Part shown: positions 7,634 through 15,903 of the stretch, piece after piece | How the letters are laid out: every line of letters starts with the position of its first letter | Position numbering within the stretch: position 1 is the stretch's first letter | DNA from: Oscillospiraceae bacterium | GTDB taxonomy: Bacteria; Bacillota; Clostridia; Oscillospirales; Oscillospiraceae | Direction of reading: 5' to 3' | Assembly (NCBI GenBank): GCA_020025535.1 | Contig: JAHHRY010000001.1 | Span: 124,001 to 188,000, forward strand | Length of the DNA stretch: 64,000 bases | Translations under genes and position numbers: made by a program | Notes under the pieces: generated by a model | What the model was told of the DNA's origin: nothing | Database searches by the model: none | The model's input: only the letters and a program-made list of their open reading frames with translations

Positions 7634-9610
7634 TTATTCTTCATAGTACTTATCGATGGATGCCACCAGATTGTCCAAAACCGCTTTAACGGTGCTGTCC
7701 TTGATCTGTGCACCGGCGGTTGCGGTGTTGCCGCCGCCGCCCAGAGGCTCCAGAATCATCTGCACATTGGCATCACCGATGGAACGCGCAGACACAATCA
7801 CCTGGTTTCCGTCCGGGTACAGGACAAACGATGCCGTGATACCGGAAATATTCAGCAGCTCATCCGCCGCCCGGGCCGCCAGAGAACGGGTCGTGCTGGT
7901 ATTCAGCGCCGCAATGGCGATCTCCTGACGGTACAGCCGTGCAGACTTGATAATCTGATACTTTGCCATTGTCTCCTGGAAATCGTTCTGCAGCAGCTTC
8001 TTGACCTCCACCGTATCCGCACCCATGCGGCGAAGCACGGCAGCCGCCTCAAAGGTACGTTCGCCGGTACGGACATTGAAGTTTTTGGTATCCAGGAAAA
8101 TACCGGCCAGCAGGGATTTTGCCTCGATGGGCAGCACATCCGGCTTTTCCACGGAGTACTGCAGAAGCTCCGTCACCAGCTCACTGGCGGAAGACGCATA
8201 GGGTTCGTGGAGGTTGACCACCACAGGCTCAATGTAGTCCGCCGCTCTGCGGTGATGGTCCACCACGCAGACACGGCTCATGGCGTCCAGAAGCTGTCTG
8301 CTCTCCACCTGATCCGGGCGGTTGGTATCCACCACAACCAGCGTACTGCGGTTGTCACACTGGAGAAGCGCATCCTCGCCGGAGATAAACACGCCGGCAT
8401 ACTCAGGCACCTGGCAGATTTCCTCAACCAGCTGCTTGGCAGCATTGGCCTCCCGGTCAATGACGATATAGGCTTTCTTGCCCTTCTTGCGGCACATACA
8501 GCTGATACCCATGGCAGCACCCACAGCGTCCAGGTCAGCATTCTTATGGCCCATAATGAACACCTGACTGCTTTGACCGATCAGCTCCATCAGAGAGTTT
8601 GCCGTCACACGGGAACGGACCTTGCTTCTGCGGTCCGCCTCTTTGGCACGGCCGCCGAAGAAGTTAAAGTTCAGGCGGTCCTTTACAACTGCCTGGTCAC
8701 CGCCGCGGCTCAGCGCCATTTCGATGGACAGGGCAGCAAAGTTGTAGCTTTCTTCAAAATTGACACCGTCCACTCCCAAGCCGAAGGAAATGGAAGCAGC
8801 AAGGCCGCTGGGGTTGACCACTTTATGGATGTCTTCCAGAATCGTGAATTTCTCCTGCATGGCGCTGTCCAGATCCCGCTTTTCAAATACCAGCAGGTAA
8901 CGGTTGCGCTCCAGCTTTCGCAGAAGGCCGTGGTAGCCTTCTGCCCATTTGGTGATGGCATCGTTAATTTCCGCATTCATGGTGGAAATTGCGCTTTCCG
9001 ACAGGTTCATGGTCAGTTCTTCGTAATTATCCACCAGAATGATGGAAACCACAGGGCGGGAACGGATATACTCGTCCCGGATCTGATACATCTCCGTCAG
9101 GTCGCTGAGGTACAGCATACCAAGGATGGTGCCGCTGGGGTCATCCGTACGGATTGCGGTACCATAGACGCGGTAACGGCGACTGCCGACGGTTACATCG
9201 TAGGGAAATTCGGTTTTTCCGCTTACCAGCCAGTCTACCGTAATACCCGGCAGCAGGGTTTCCACGCTCTGCTCAGGAAGCTGTTCCCGGTAGCCGGTCA
9301 CGGACGCAAACCGTTCGCTGGCCCAGATAACACCGCCGTCCCCGAGCCGCACCAGCGCCATCGGCAGAGGATTCTCCACGCCCTTGGTCATGTCCATGGT
9401 ATTGTACGCATTCTGGATAAAGGTTTGAATTTCCTTGTTCCGGCGGCTCCGGTCCAAGGTATAGAACACCAGCAGACCCAGTGTTACAATTGTTTCCACT
9501 GTGGCAAGGGCATAGTGCTGAATGAAAAAAGTAGCTATGCAAAAGCACGCCATGACAATAAAACAGGTATTAAACCCCGGCCGCAGCAGCCGTCCCATTT
9601 TTTTATTCAT
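7634..9610 (-). CDS. gdpP: Cyclic-di-AMP phosphodiesterase GdpP (DHH/DHHA1 family)
   Basis: GdpP hydrolyses c-di-AMP to pApA and so controls osmotic and cell-wall homeostasis. From ATG 9610 (GGAGG seven nt upstream; an in-frame ATG at 9643 has no such site) it has 658 residues. Two TM helices lie at about 13-33 and 36-53, then a PAS-like domain (RLGDGGVIWASERF), a degenerate GGDEF region (SIILVDNYEEL), and the DHH core with GHKNADLDAVGAAMG, VVVDTNRPDQV and VDHHRRAADY. The DHHA1 glycine motif reads GGGGN where many homologues have GGGGH. It is first in the gdpP-rplI-dnaB unit and divergent from RNase J. Confidence 0.94.
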   Translation of the reverse strand: MNKKMGRLLRPGFNTCFIVMACFCIATFFIQHYALATVETIVTLGLLVFYTLDRSRRNKEIQTFIQNAYNTMDMTKGVENPLPMALVRLGDGGVIWASERFASVTGYREQLPEQSVETLLPGITVDWLVSGKTEFPYDVTVGSRRYRVYGTAIRTDDPSGTILGMLYLSDLTEMYQIRDEYIRSRPVVSIILVDNYEELTMNLSESAISTMNAEINDAITKWAEGYHGLLRKLERNRYLLVFEKRDLDSAMQEKFTILEDIHKVVNPSGLAASISFGLGVDGVNFEESYNFAALSIEMALSRGGDQAVVKDRLNFNFFGGRAKEADRRSKVRSRVTANSLMELIGQSSQVFIMGHKNADLDAVGAAMGISCMCRKKGKKAYIVIDREANAAKQLVEEICQVPEYAGVFISGEDALLQCDNRSTLVVVDTNRPDQVESRQLLDAMSRVCVVDHHRRAADYIEPVVVNLHEPYASSASELVTELLQYSVEKPDVLPIEAKSLLAGIFLDTKNFNVRTGERTFEAAAVLRRMGADTVEVKKLLQNDFQETMAKYQIIKSARLYRQEIAIAALNTSTTRSLAARAADELLNISGITASFVLYPDGNQVIVSARSIGDANVQMILEPLGGGGNTATAGAQIKDSTVKAVLDNLVASIDKYYEE

Positions 9611-9665
9611 ATCCTTGCCTCCAAAATGGGCATTCAAACCCATACTATCTATTGTAATCTGTATT

Positions 9666-9693
9666 ATTATAACAAATTCTAAAAGAAGGTCAA
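9666..9693 (-). promoter_or_regulatory. Promoter of the gdpP-rplI-dnaB operon
   Basis: On the minus strand, TTGACC and TATAAT are spaced by 16 nt, about 55 nt upstream of the gdpP ATG. Confidence 0.7.
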
Positions 9694-9780
9694 CACCTTT
9701 TATAAAGGGGTTTTACATTTTAGAGGTTCCCTGTCGAAGGCGCACGAAAAAAAATTGTATACTTTTTCATATTTTTGTGC

Positions 9781-9988
9781 TATACTTGTAAAAGCATGCG
9801 CCGGGTGGGCAGGCCCGGGCAACAGGTATCCGCGCAGATGCAGCGGCGGACACCGCATATTTTTTGAATACTTACGCAGGCGTTTTTACCTATCCGAAGG
9901 GCGATTCAGGGCCGGGAAGACAGGTTGCGGCTGCCTGCTTTGTTGTACCGTTTTTTCGGTAAAAGTTACGAAAGGAGTATTGATACCA
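9781..9988 (+). promoter_or_regulatory. Long 5' leader of the RNase J gene with extended -10 element
   Basis: An extended -10 (TGC-TATACT, ending at 9786) without a convincing -35 would start a transcript about 195 nt upstream of the start codon. The leader is GC-rich and can fold several hairpins, for example CCGGG/CCCGG near 9800-9824 and TACCG-T6-CGGTA near 9945-9962. It matches no riboswitch class I recognise. RNase E and RNase J mRNAs are often autoregulated through their leaders, so this is a plausible but untested control region. Confidence 0.4.
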
Positions 9989-11644
9989 TTGGCAGAAAAA
10001 TTAAAAATTATTCCCCTTGGCGGTCTGGACGAAATCGGTAAGAACATTACCGTTCTGGAATACGGCAAGGATATGATCGTCATCGACTGCGGCCTCGGCT
10101 TCCCCGATGAGGATATGTACGGCGTGGATCTGGTAATCCCCGATTTCAGCTATCTGGTGAAAAATCAGAAGAAGCTGCGGGGTATGTTCATCACCCACGG
10201 ACACGAGGACCACATCGGTTCCATCCCCTACTGTATGCAGCAGGTCAACTGTCCTATCCACGGAACCGCAATGACCAACGGCCTGATCAAGCTGAAACTG
10301 GAGGAGCACCATCTGGCCGACAAGGTCAAGCTGATCACACACAAGCCCGGTGACGTGGTCAAGGCCGGCTGCTTCACCGTGGAGTTCATTCATGTGAATC
10401 ACTCCATTGCAGATGCCGTGTGCTTTGCAATCCACACCCCCGTGGGCACCGTAGTAATGACCGGTGACTTCAAAATCGATCCCACCGCTTCGGACGGCAT
10501 GATCGATCTGGCCCGTCTGGGCGAGCTGGGCAAGCAGGGCGTACTGGCTCTGCTGTGCGACTCAACCAACGTGGAGCGTCAGGGTTACACCCCCAGCGAA
10601 AACATCGTCGCCGAGAGTCTCGACCGTCAGTTCAAGGACTGCTCACAGCGAATCGTGGTCACCACCTTTGCCTCCAATATGCACCGTATTCAGGCGGTTA
10701 TCAACGTCGCCCATCGTCACGGCAGAAAAGTAGCCGTCACCGGCCGGAGCATGGAGAATATGCTGAAAGTTGCTCAGGAGCTGGGCTACCTGAAGGTTCC
10801 TGCCGGCACCATCGTGGACATCGCCTCCATCAAGAGTCTGCCCAAGGATAAAATTGTCATTGTTTCCACCGGCTCTCAGGGCGAAAATATGTCCGCCCTG
10901 TACCGCATGGCCTTCTCTACCCACCGTCAGGTGGAAATCGTCTCCGGTGACCGGATCATCATTTCCGCTTCCGCCATCCCCGGCAATGAAAAGGCCGTCT
11001 CCCGTATTATCAACGAGCTGTACCGCAAGGGCGCAGAAGTGGTATACGAAAAGAGCGAAGGTCTGCACGTTTCCGGACACGCCTGTCAGGAGGAGCTGAA
11101 GATCATTCACGCCCTCTGCAATCCCAAGTTCTTCATTCCCGTCCACGGTGAGCAGCGGCATCTGCAGCTGCACGCCAAGCTTGCCAAGCAGATGGGCACC
11201 CTGCCCAAGAACATCTGCATCGGCGAAGTGGGCAGCGTAATCGAGCTGTCCGCCCGCACCTGCAAAATCAATGGTTCCGTTCCCGCCGGCGTGGTTCTGG
11301 TGGACGGTACCGGCGTAGGTGATGTAGGCAGCGTAGTTCTCCGTGACCGGAAGCATCTGGCACAGGACGGCATGATCGTGGTCTGTGTAAATATCAGCAG
11401 TCAGGATGGCTCTGTAATCACCGGCCCCGACATTATCACCCGTGGCTTCATCTATGTGAAGGAATCCGAAGATCTGATGGACGAACTGCGTGAGGTGGCT
11501 ATGGAAGCCATCGACCGCTGCAACCGCAAGCACATCCGTGACTGGACTGCGATCAAGTCCGCCATCAAAAACGATCTGAGCGGCTATCTCTATAAGACCA
11601 CAAAACGCAATCCTATGATCCTGCCCGTAATCATGGAAATCTGA
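9989..11644 (+). CDS. rnj: Ribonuclease J
   Basis: A metallo-beta-lactamase/beta-CASP nuclease with endonuclease and 5'-3' exonuclease activity in mRNA decay and rRNA maturation. From TTG 9989 it has 551 residues and begins like other RNase J proteins (AEKLKIIPLGGLDEIGKN). The zinc motif HGHEDH is at 70-75, with later ligands in FIHVNHSIAD and MTGDFKIDPT. The beta-CASP region (VTTFASNMHRI) and the C-terminal HVSGHA motif are present. GGAG lies 11 nt before TTG 9989; a second in-frame TTG at 9980 is only 2 nt away from it. A terminator follows directly. Whether it is the J1 or J2 paralogue cannot be decided. Confidence 0.95.
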   Translation: MAEKLKIIPLGGLDEIGKNITVLEYGKDMIVIDCGLGFPDEDMYGVDLVIPDFSYLVKNQKKLRGMFITHGHEDHIGSIPYCMQQVNCPIHGTAMTNGLIKLKLEEHHLADKVKLITHKPGDVVKAGCFTVEFIHVNHSIADAVCFAIHTPVGTVVMTGDFKIDPTASDGMIDLARLGELGKQGVLALLCDSTNVERQGYTPSENIVAESLDRQFKDCSQRIVVTTFASNMHRIQAVINVAHRHGRKVAVTGRSMENMLKVAQELGYLKVPAGTIVDIASIKSLPKDKIVIVSTGSQGENMSALYRMAFSTHRQVEIVSGDRIIISASAIPGNEKAVSRIINELYRKGAEVVYEKSEGLHVSGHACQEELKIIHALCNPKFFIPVHGEQRHLQLHAKLAKQMGTLPKNICIGEVGSVIELSARTCKINGSVPAGVVLVDGTGVGDVGSVVLRDRKHLAQDGMIVVCVNISSQDGSVITGPDIITRGFIYVKESEDLMDELREVAMEAIDRCNRKHIRDWTAIKSAIKNDLSGYLYKTTKRNPMILPVIMEI

Positions 11645-11647
11645 GAA

Positions 11648-11676
11648 AAAGCCTCCCTTGAAAAAGGGAGGCTTTT
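11648..11676 (+). terminator. Terminator of the RNase J gene
   Basis: An 11-bp stem AAGCCTCCCTT/AAGGGAGGCTT with a GAAA-type loop and a following TTTTG lies four nt after the stop codon. Confidence 0.85.
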
Positions 11677-11727
11677 GTGGTTTAATGAGGGGAAGATTTA
11701 TCATTTCCGTTTTGGAAGGAGCATCCT

Positions 11728-12654
11728 ATGGAGTACTATTTTGCCCCGATGGAGGGCCTGACAGACAGCGTCTACCGCCGTCTGCATCACAAATATTTTC
11801 CCGGCATCGACCGTTACTATATGCCCTTTTTCTCCCCGACCATGCATCGAACCCTGTCCGCAAAGGAGCAGCGGGAGCTGCCAAAGGCCGACAGTGTTCC
11901 TTTCGTGGCCATCCCGCAGCTTCTGACAAAGAATGCGGAGGATTTTCTGTGGGCAGCAGAAATGCTCCGTGAGCAGGGCTACCCGGAGGTCAACCTGAAT
12001 CTGGGCTGTCCCTCCGGAACGGTGGTGGCAAAAGGGAAAGGCGCCGGTATGCTCCGGGATCTGCAGGCGCTGGACGCTTTTCTGGATGAGATTTTTTCCC
12101 ACTCCCCGCTCCCGATCTCGGTCAAGAGCCGGCTGGGGCTGGAATCTGCCGAAGAGTTTCCCGCTCTTCTGGAAATTTTCAACCGTTATCCCCTGGTACA
12201 GCTGCAGCTGCATCCCAGAGTACGGAAGGCTTTTTATTCCGGTCCCGTGGACAAAAAAGCATTTCGCTACTGCGTGGAAAACAGCATAAATCCCGTTTGC
12301 TTCAACGGAAATCTGTTTTCTATGGAGGATATCCGCAAGTTTTCCGAAGAGTTTCCCGGTATCGGGCATCTGATGCTTGGAAGAGGTCTGATTGCCGACC
12401 CGGGAATGCTGATCCCCGGCGGCACTGACACCGCCCTGCTGGAAGCATTTACAGGCGAGCTTCTGGAAGCCTACACAGAAAACTTCGGCGGTGCCCGTAA
12501 CGCCATGTTCCGCATGAAAGAGCACTGGAGCTATCTGCTCACACGATTTGATAACAGTGAAAAACTCGGAAAGCGTCTGCGGAAAACCACCGACATCAGC
12601 GAATACCGCAGCATCACACAGGAAATTTTCCATACGCTTCACAGAAACGGATAA
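11728..12654 (+). CDS. tRNA-dihydrouridine synthase family protein
   Basis: An FMN-dependent TIM-barrel enzyme that reduces uridines in tRNA to dihydrouridine. The 308 residues start with the diagnostic MEYYFAPMEGLTDSVYRR and contain LNLGCPSGTVVAKGKGAGML, where the Cys is the catalytic proton donor of Dus enzymes. Later, KSRLGLE and HLMLGRGLIADPGM match the phosphate-binding strands of FMN barrels. GGAAGGAGC lies upstream of the ATG. It is a single-gene unit between two terminators. Which uridine position it modifies is not evident. Confidence 0.88.
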   Translation: MEYYFAPMEGLTDSVYRRLHHKYFPGIDRYYMPFFSPTMHRTLSAKEQRELPKADSVPFVAIPQLLTKNAEDFLWAAEMLREQGYPEVNLNLGCPSGTVVAKGKGAGMLRDLQALDAFLDEIFSHSPLPISVKSRLGLESAEEFPALLEIFNRYPLVQLQLHPRVRKAFYSGPVDKKAFRYCVENSINPVCFNGNLFSMEDIRKFSEEFPGIGHLMLGRGLIADPGMLIPGGTDTALLEAFTGELLEAYTENFGGARNAMFRMKEHWSYLLTRFDNSEKLGKRLRKTTDISEYRSITQEIFHTLHRNG

Positions 12655-12685
12655 AATATTCTCCATCAAGGCGGAGGACACAAAA

Positions 12686-12728
12686 GAAAACCCCCGATGT
12701 GATTTTCTAAAATCACATCGGGGGTTGC
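12686..12728. terminator. Bidirectional terminator between dus-like and PpiC genes
   Basis: A 17-bp perfect inverted repeat (AACCCCCGATGTGATTT and its complement) with a 4-nt loop has A-rich flanks on the left and serves the two convergent genes. Confidence 0.85.
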
Positions 12729-12752
12729 ACTTTATGTCTGAAACGAAGCTGC

Positions 12753-14255
12753 TTACTTGCCCAGAGGAACTACGCCCAGGACAATCTTCTTGTAGTCGAT
12801 GGTTATATCATACTTGTCAATTGTTTCCTGCACCAGCTTCTGACCCAGTTCACTGACCAGAGAGCTGCGTGCATGGGCATACCAGATGGCCTCGCTCTCC
12901 ACAAAGTAGATGATATGGTAACCGTTCTTGCCCTTGACCAGCTCATAGTCACCGGCCTTGCGGTTTTCGTCTGCACACCATGTTTCGCCGGCCTCGCCGA
13001 ACAGAGTCTTGGTGTCTTCTTTTTTCAGGTTCAGCAGCAGGCCGCCCTTGTTCTTCGTGTTCTTATCATCACTGTGCTTCTCTGCCAGTGCACCAAAGGC
13101 CTCTTCGGTCAGCTTGCCGCTTTTCCACTCTTCCAGTACCTTTTCGGCTTTCTTGAGGCATTCGGCCCATTCTTCCTCGCTGTAAATCACATTGTCCTTG
13201 TCATCCTTTTTTCCGCCCTCTGCGGCAATCATAATATGACGGACATCATAGTAATTGCCGCTGCCCTTGGCAATGCCCTTGTTGAGGAAATCGGTCTGAT
13301 GCTCCTTGAAATAGGCATCCACTTCTGCTTCGGTGGGGTTAATGTCTTTATAGAGCTTGCCAAAATACGTATAACCCTTGTAGTAGGTTTCCATGTATGC
13401 AAGATAGTCTTCCTGCGTGCAGCCGGGACCCATTTCTTTCTGCAGCATGGCGTTCACACTCTCGAAGCCCTTTTTCTTTGCTTCCTCTTCCATATCTGTC
13501 AGAAGATTGTCCAGCTTTTTCTGATATTCCGCATCCAGCTGGTAGCCATTCTCCTCTGCCAGCATGGCGAATGCCTGATTGCTCTGCCACATCTGCAGAG
13601 AGCTCTTCAGCAAATACTGCTGCCAGGTGCTCTTCTTGTCGTAGCTCTGCTGCTCATCCAGAGGCTTTTGCAAATCAAATCCCATATAGGACAGATAATA
13701 CCCGTTCTGCTCGATGAAATCATACACCTGCATCCAGTAATAGATCTGCAGCTGGCCGTTTGTCAGCTGACTGTCGCCCATGGCAGCAACCACTTCTTCG
13801 CGCTTTTTGAAAGCTTTACGGTCAGAGACGCTGTAGGAATCCTTGTAGTAAATATTGTTTTCACGGGGCTTGAGCCAGTCAAACCAGCTGCCCACATCCC
13901 ATCCGCCTTTGGTAATGCCAAAGAAAAGCACCGTAGCCAGCACGGCCAGCGCCGCTATACAGCCGGAAATGATGGCCGTACGCTTCATTTTTTTGATCTG
14001 TGCGGAGGACTGCGCTTCCTCTTCAGGGGTCGATTCCTTCAGGATTTCGCTTTCGACGGAACCTTCCGCACTCTGCTCCTGAGCTTCCTCGGGTACGACC
14101 ACAACGGCTTCTCCGTCTGTCTCCATTGCTTTCTCTACCGCCGCAGCTACATCCTCTATGGATTCAACAACCGGTTCTTCCTGATTGTTCCTGCCGCAAT
14201 AGGGACAAAAAACGCCATCATCCGGCATTTCTCCCTGACAAAACTTACATTTCAT
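12753..14255 (-). CDS. Membrane-anchored zinc-ribbon / PpiC-type peptidyl-prolyl isomerase
   Basis: A 500-residue protein with an unusual layering. Residues 1-20 form a zinc ribbon (MKCKFCQGEMPDDGVFCPYCG, two CxxC pairs). An acidic linker follows, then one TM helix near 93-115 (IISGCIAALAVLATVLFFGI), a long helical SurA/PrsA-like N domain, and a parvulin rotamase domain at about 330-460 (YDVRHIMIAAEGG, LAEKHSDDKNTKNKGG, KGKNGYHIIYFVE). It probably acts as an extracytoplasmic foldase anchored by an uncleaved TM with the ribbon in the cytoplasm; the topology is inferred. It resembles PrsA but lacks a lipobox. It is monocistronic and divergent from miaB. Confidence 0.85.
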   Translation of the reverse strand: MKCKFCQGEMPDDGVFCPYCGRNNQEEPVVESIEDVAAAVEKAMETDGEAVVVVPEEAQEQSAEGSVESEILKESTPEEEAQSSAQIKKMKRTAIISGCIAALAVLATVLFFGITKGGWDVGSWFDWLKPRENNIYYKDSYSVSDRKAFKKREEVVAAMGDSQLTNGQLQIYYWMQVYDFIEQNGYYLSYMGFDLQKPLDEQQSYDKKSTWQQYLLKSSLQMWQSNQAFAMLAEENGYQLDAEYQKKLDNLLTDMEEEAKKKGFESVNAMLQKEMGPGCTQEDYLAYMETYYKGYTYFGKLYKDINPTEAEVDAYFKEHQTDFLNKGIAKGSGNYYDVRHIMIAAEGGKKDDKDNVIYSEEEWAECLKKAEKVLEEWKSGKLTEEAFGALAEKHSDDKNTKNKGGLLLNLKKEDTKTLFGEAGETWCADENRKAGDYELVKGKNGYHIIYFVESEAIWYAHARSSLVSELGQKLVQETIDKYDITIDYKKIVLGVVPLGK

Positions 14256-14382
14256 AGGTTTGACTCACTTTCTCCGTCAACTCGGTGTAATTCTAGGTCA
14301 GTTTATCATGGTGTACCAACAAAATCAAGGGATTCCATAAATATTTTACATTTCCATCCAACGGGAAAAATCCCCGAAATGC

Positions 14383-14411
14383 TTGCAAATAATCAACAAA
14401 ACTGATATAAT
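14383..14411 (+). promoter_or_regulatory. Promoter of the miaB-mutS-mutL-miaA-hfq run
   Basis: TTGCAA and TATAAT are spaced by exactly 17 nt, 37 nt upstream of the miaB ATG at 14448. Confidence 0.8.
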
Positions 14412-14447
14412 ATGTCGTTGATATTGTATTCTCGGAGGAATTTTGAA

Positions 14448-15854
14448 ATGAACGGAAAAACTACTGTAATTTCTCAGGCGCAACTGGATACCCAGTTTGC
14501 CTATTGTGATAAAATCGCCGCCTACTGGCTTGCCGCCGGCCGTACCCCTGCCGCCTATGTGGAAACCTACGGCTGCCAGCAAAACGAGGCCGACTCCGAG
14601 AACATCCGCGGTATGCTGAAGGAATGCGGCTACGAAATCTGTCAGGAACCCGAGGGTGCCGATGTGGTTGTCATGAACACCTGCGCCATCCGTGAGCACG
14701 CCGAGCAGAGAGTATTCGGCAATCTGGGTGCCCTGACCCACACCAAACGCCGCCATCCGGAACAGAAAATCTTCCTCTGCGGCTGCATGGCCGGTCAGGA
14801 ATCCGTATCCCAGCGCATCAAAATGAGCTATCCTCACGTGGACGGCGTGTTCTCTACCCATCATCTTTGGCAGTTCCCGGAAATTCTATACATGGTGCTG
14901 ACCTCCGGCAGGCGGCAGTTCTATGTGGCAGACGAACCCGGTTCCATTGCCGAGGGACTGCCCATCGTCCGCAGCAGCACCCTGAAAGCATGGGTTTCCA
15001 TTATGTACGGCTGCAACAACTTCTGCACCTACTGCATCGTCCCCTATGTCCGGGGTCGGGAACGCAGCCGCAAGCCGGAGGATATTCTGGCAGAGTGCCG
15101 GGAGCTGGTCGCCGCCGGCTGCAAGGAAATCAATCTTCTGGGTCAGAATGTCAACTCCTACGGCAAAGATCTGGAATGCGGCATGGACTTTGCCGACCTG
15201 CTGGCGGAAGTCGCAAAGATCGACGGAGATTTCATTATCCGCTTCATGACCAGCCACCCGAGAGATGCCTCCCGGAAGCTGTTCGACACCATGGCGGCTT
15301 ATCCGAAAATCGCCAAGCAGCTGCATCTGCCCTTCCAGTCCGGATCCAGCCGGGTCCTGAAGGCCATGAACCGCCACTACGACCGTGAAAAATATCTGGA
15401 TACCGTAAATTACGCAAAATCGGTCATGCCCGATCTGGTGCTGACTTCCGATGTCATCGTCGGCTTCCCCGGCGAAACCCAGGAGGAATTTGAAGAAACC
15501 ATCAGCCTGATTCAGCAGGTCCGCTACGATGCCCTGTTTACCTTCATCTTCTCTCCCAGAGGCGGCACTCCTGCCGCCAAGATGGAAGATCCCACTCCCA
15601 AAGCAGAGAAAAACCGGCGTTTTGACAGACTCTGCGCCGTTCAGAATCAGATCTCCGAAGAAATTCACAGCGGCTATGTGGGCAAAACGTTCCGCTGTCT
15701 CATCGACGGAAAAGACAAGGATCTGCTCACCGCCCGTACGGAAGGCGGCCGTCTGGTTCGCCTTGCCGGAGAAGATTCCCTGATCGGAAGTTTCCGGCAT
15801 ATCACCATTACCGGCTCCACCACCTGGAGTCTCACCGGCAGTCTGGCCGACTGA
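14448..15854 (+). CDS. miaB: tRNA-2-methylthio-N6-dimethylallyladenosine synthase MiaB
   Basis: A radical-SAM methylthiotransferase that converts i6A37 to ms2i6A37 in tRNAs reading UNN codons. The start is ATG 14448 (GGAGG nine nt upstream) rather than ATG 14412, giving 468 residues. The auxiliary [4Fe-4S] cysteines are C43 (VETYGCQQNEADSEN), C79 (MNTCAIREHAE) and C113 (CGCM). The radical-SAM motif CNNFCTYC has C189, C193 and C196, followed by VPYVRGRERSR. A C-terminal TRAM domain (residues about 385-468) ends the protein. Its upstream partner enzyme MiaA is encoded 6 kb downstream in the same run; Tyr and Trp tRNAs, typical substrates, lie near 50-54 kb. Confidence 0.95.
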   Translation: MNGKTTVISQAQLDTQFAYCDKIAAYWLAAGRTPAAYVETYGCQQNEADSENIRGMLKECGYEICQEPEGADVVVMNTCAIREHAEQRVFGNLGALTHTKRRHPEQKIFLCGCMAGQESVSQRIKMSYPHVDGVFSTHHLWQFPEILYMVLTSGRRQFYVADEPGSIAEGLPIVRSSTLKAWVSIMYGCNNFCTYCIVPYVRGRERSRKPEDILAECRELVAAGCKEINLLGQNVNSYGKDLECGMDFADLLAEVAKIDGDFIIRFMTSHPRDASRKLFDTMAAYPKIAKQLHLPFQSGSSRVLKAMNRHYDREKYLDTVNYAKSVMPDLVLTSDVIVGFPGETQEEFEETISLIQQVRYDALFTFIFSPRGGTPAAKMEDPTPKAEKNRRFDRLCAVQNQISEEIHSGYVGKTFRCLIDGKDKDLLTARTEGGRLVRLAGEDSLIGSFRHITITGSTTWSLTGSLAD

Positions 15855-15903
15855 CACACTTTGTATTTATTTAGACAGAAATAGACAGAAAGAGGTTACG
15901 CCC

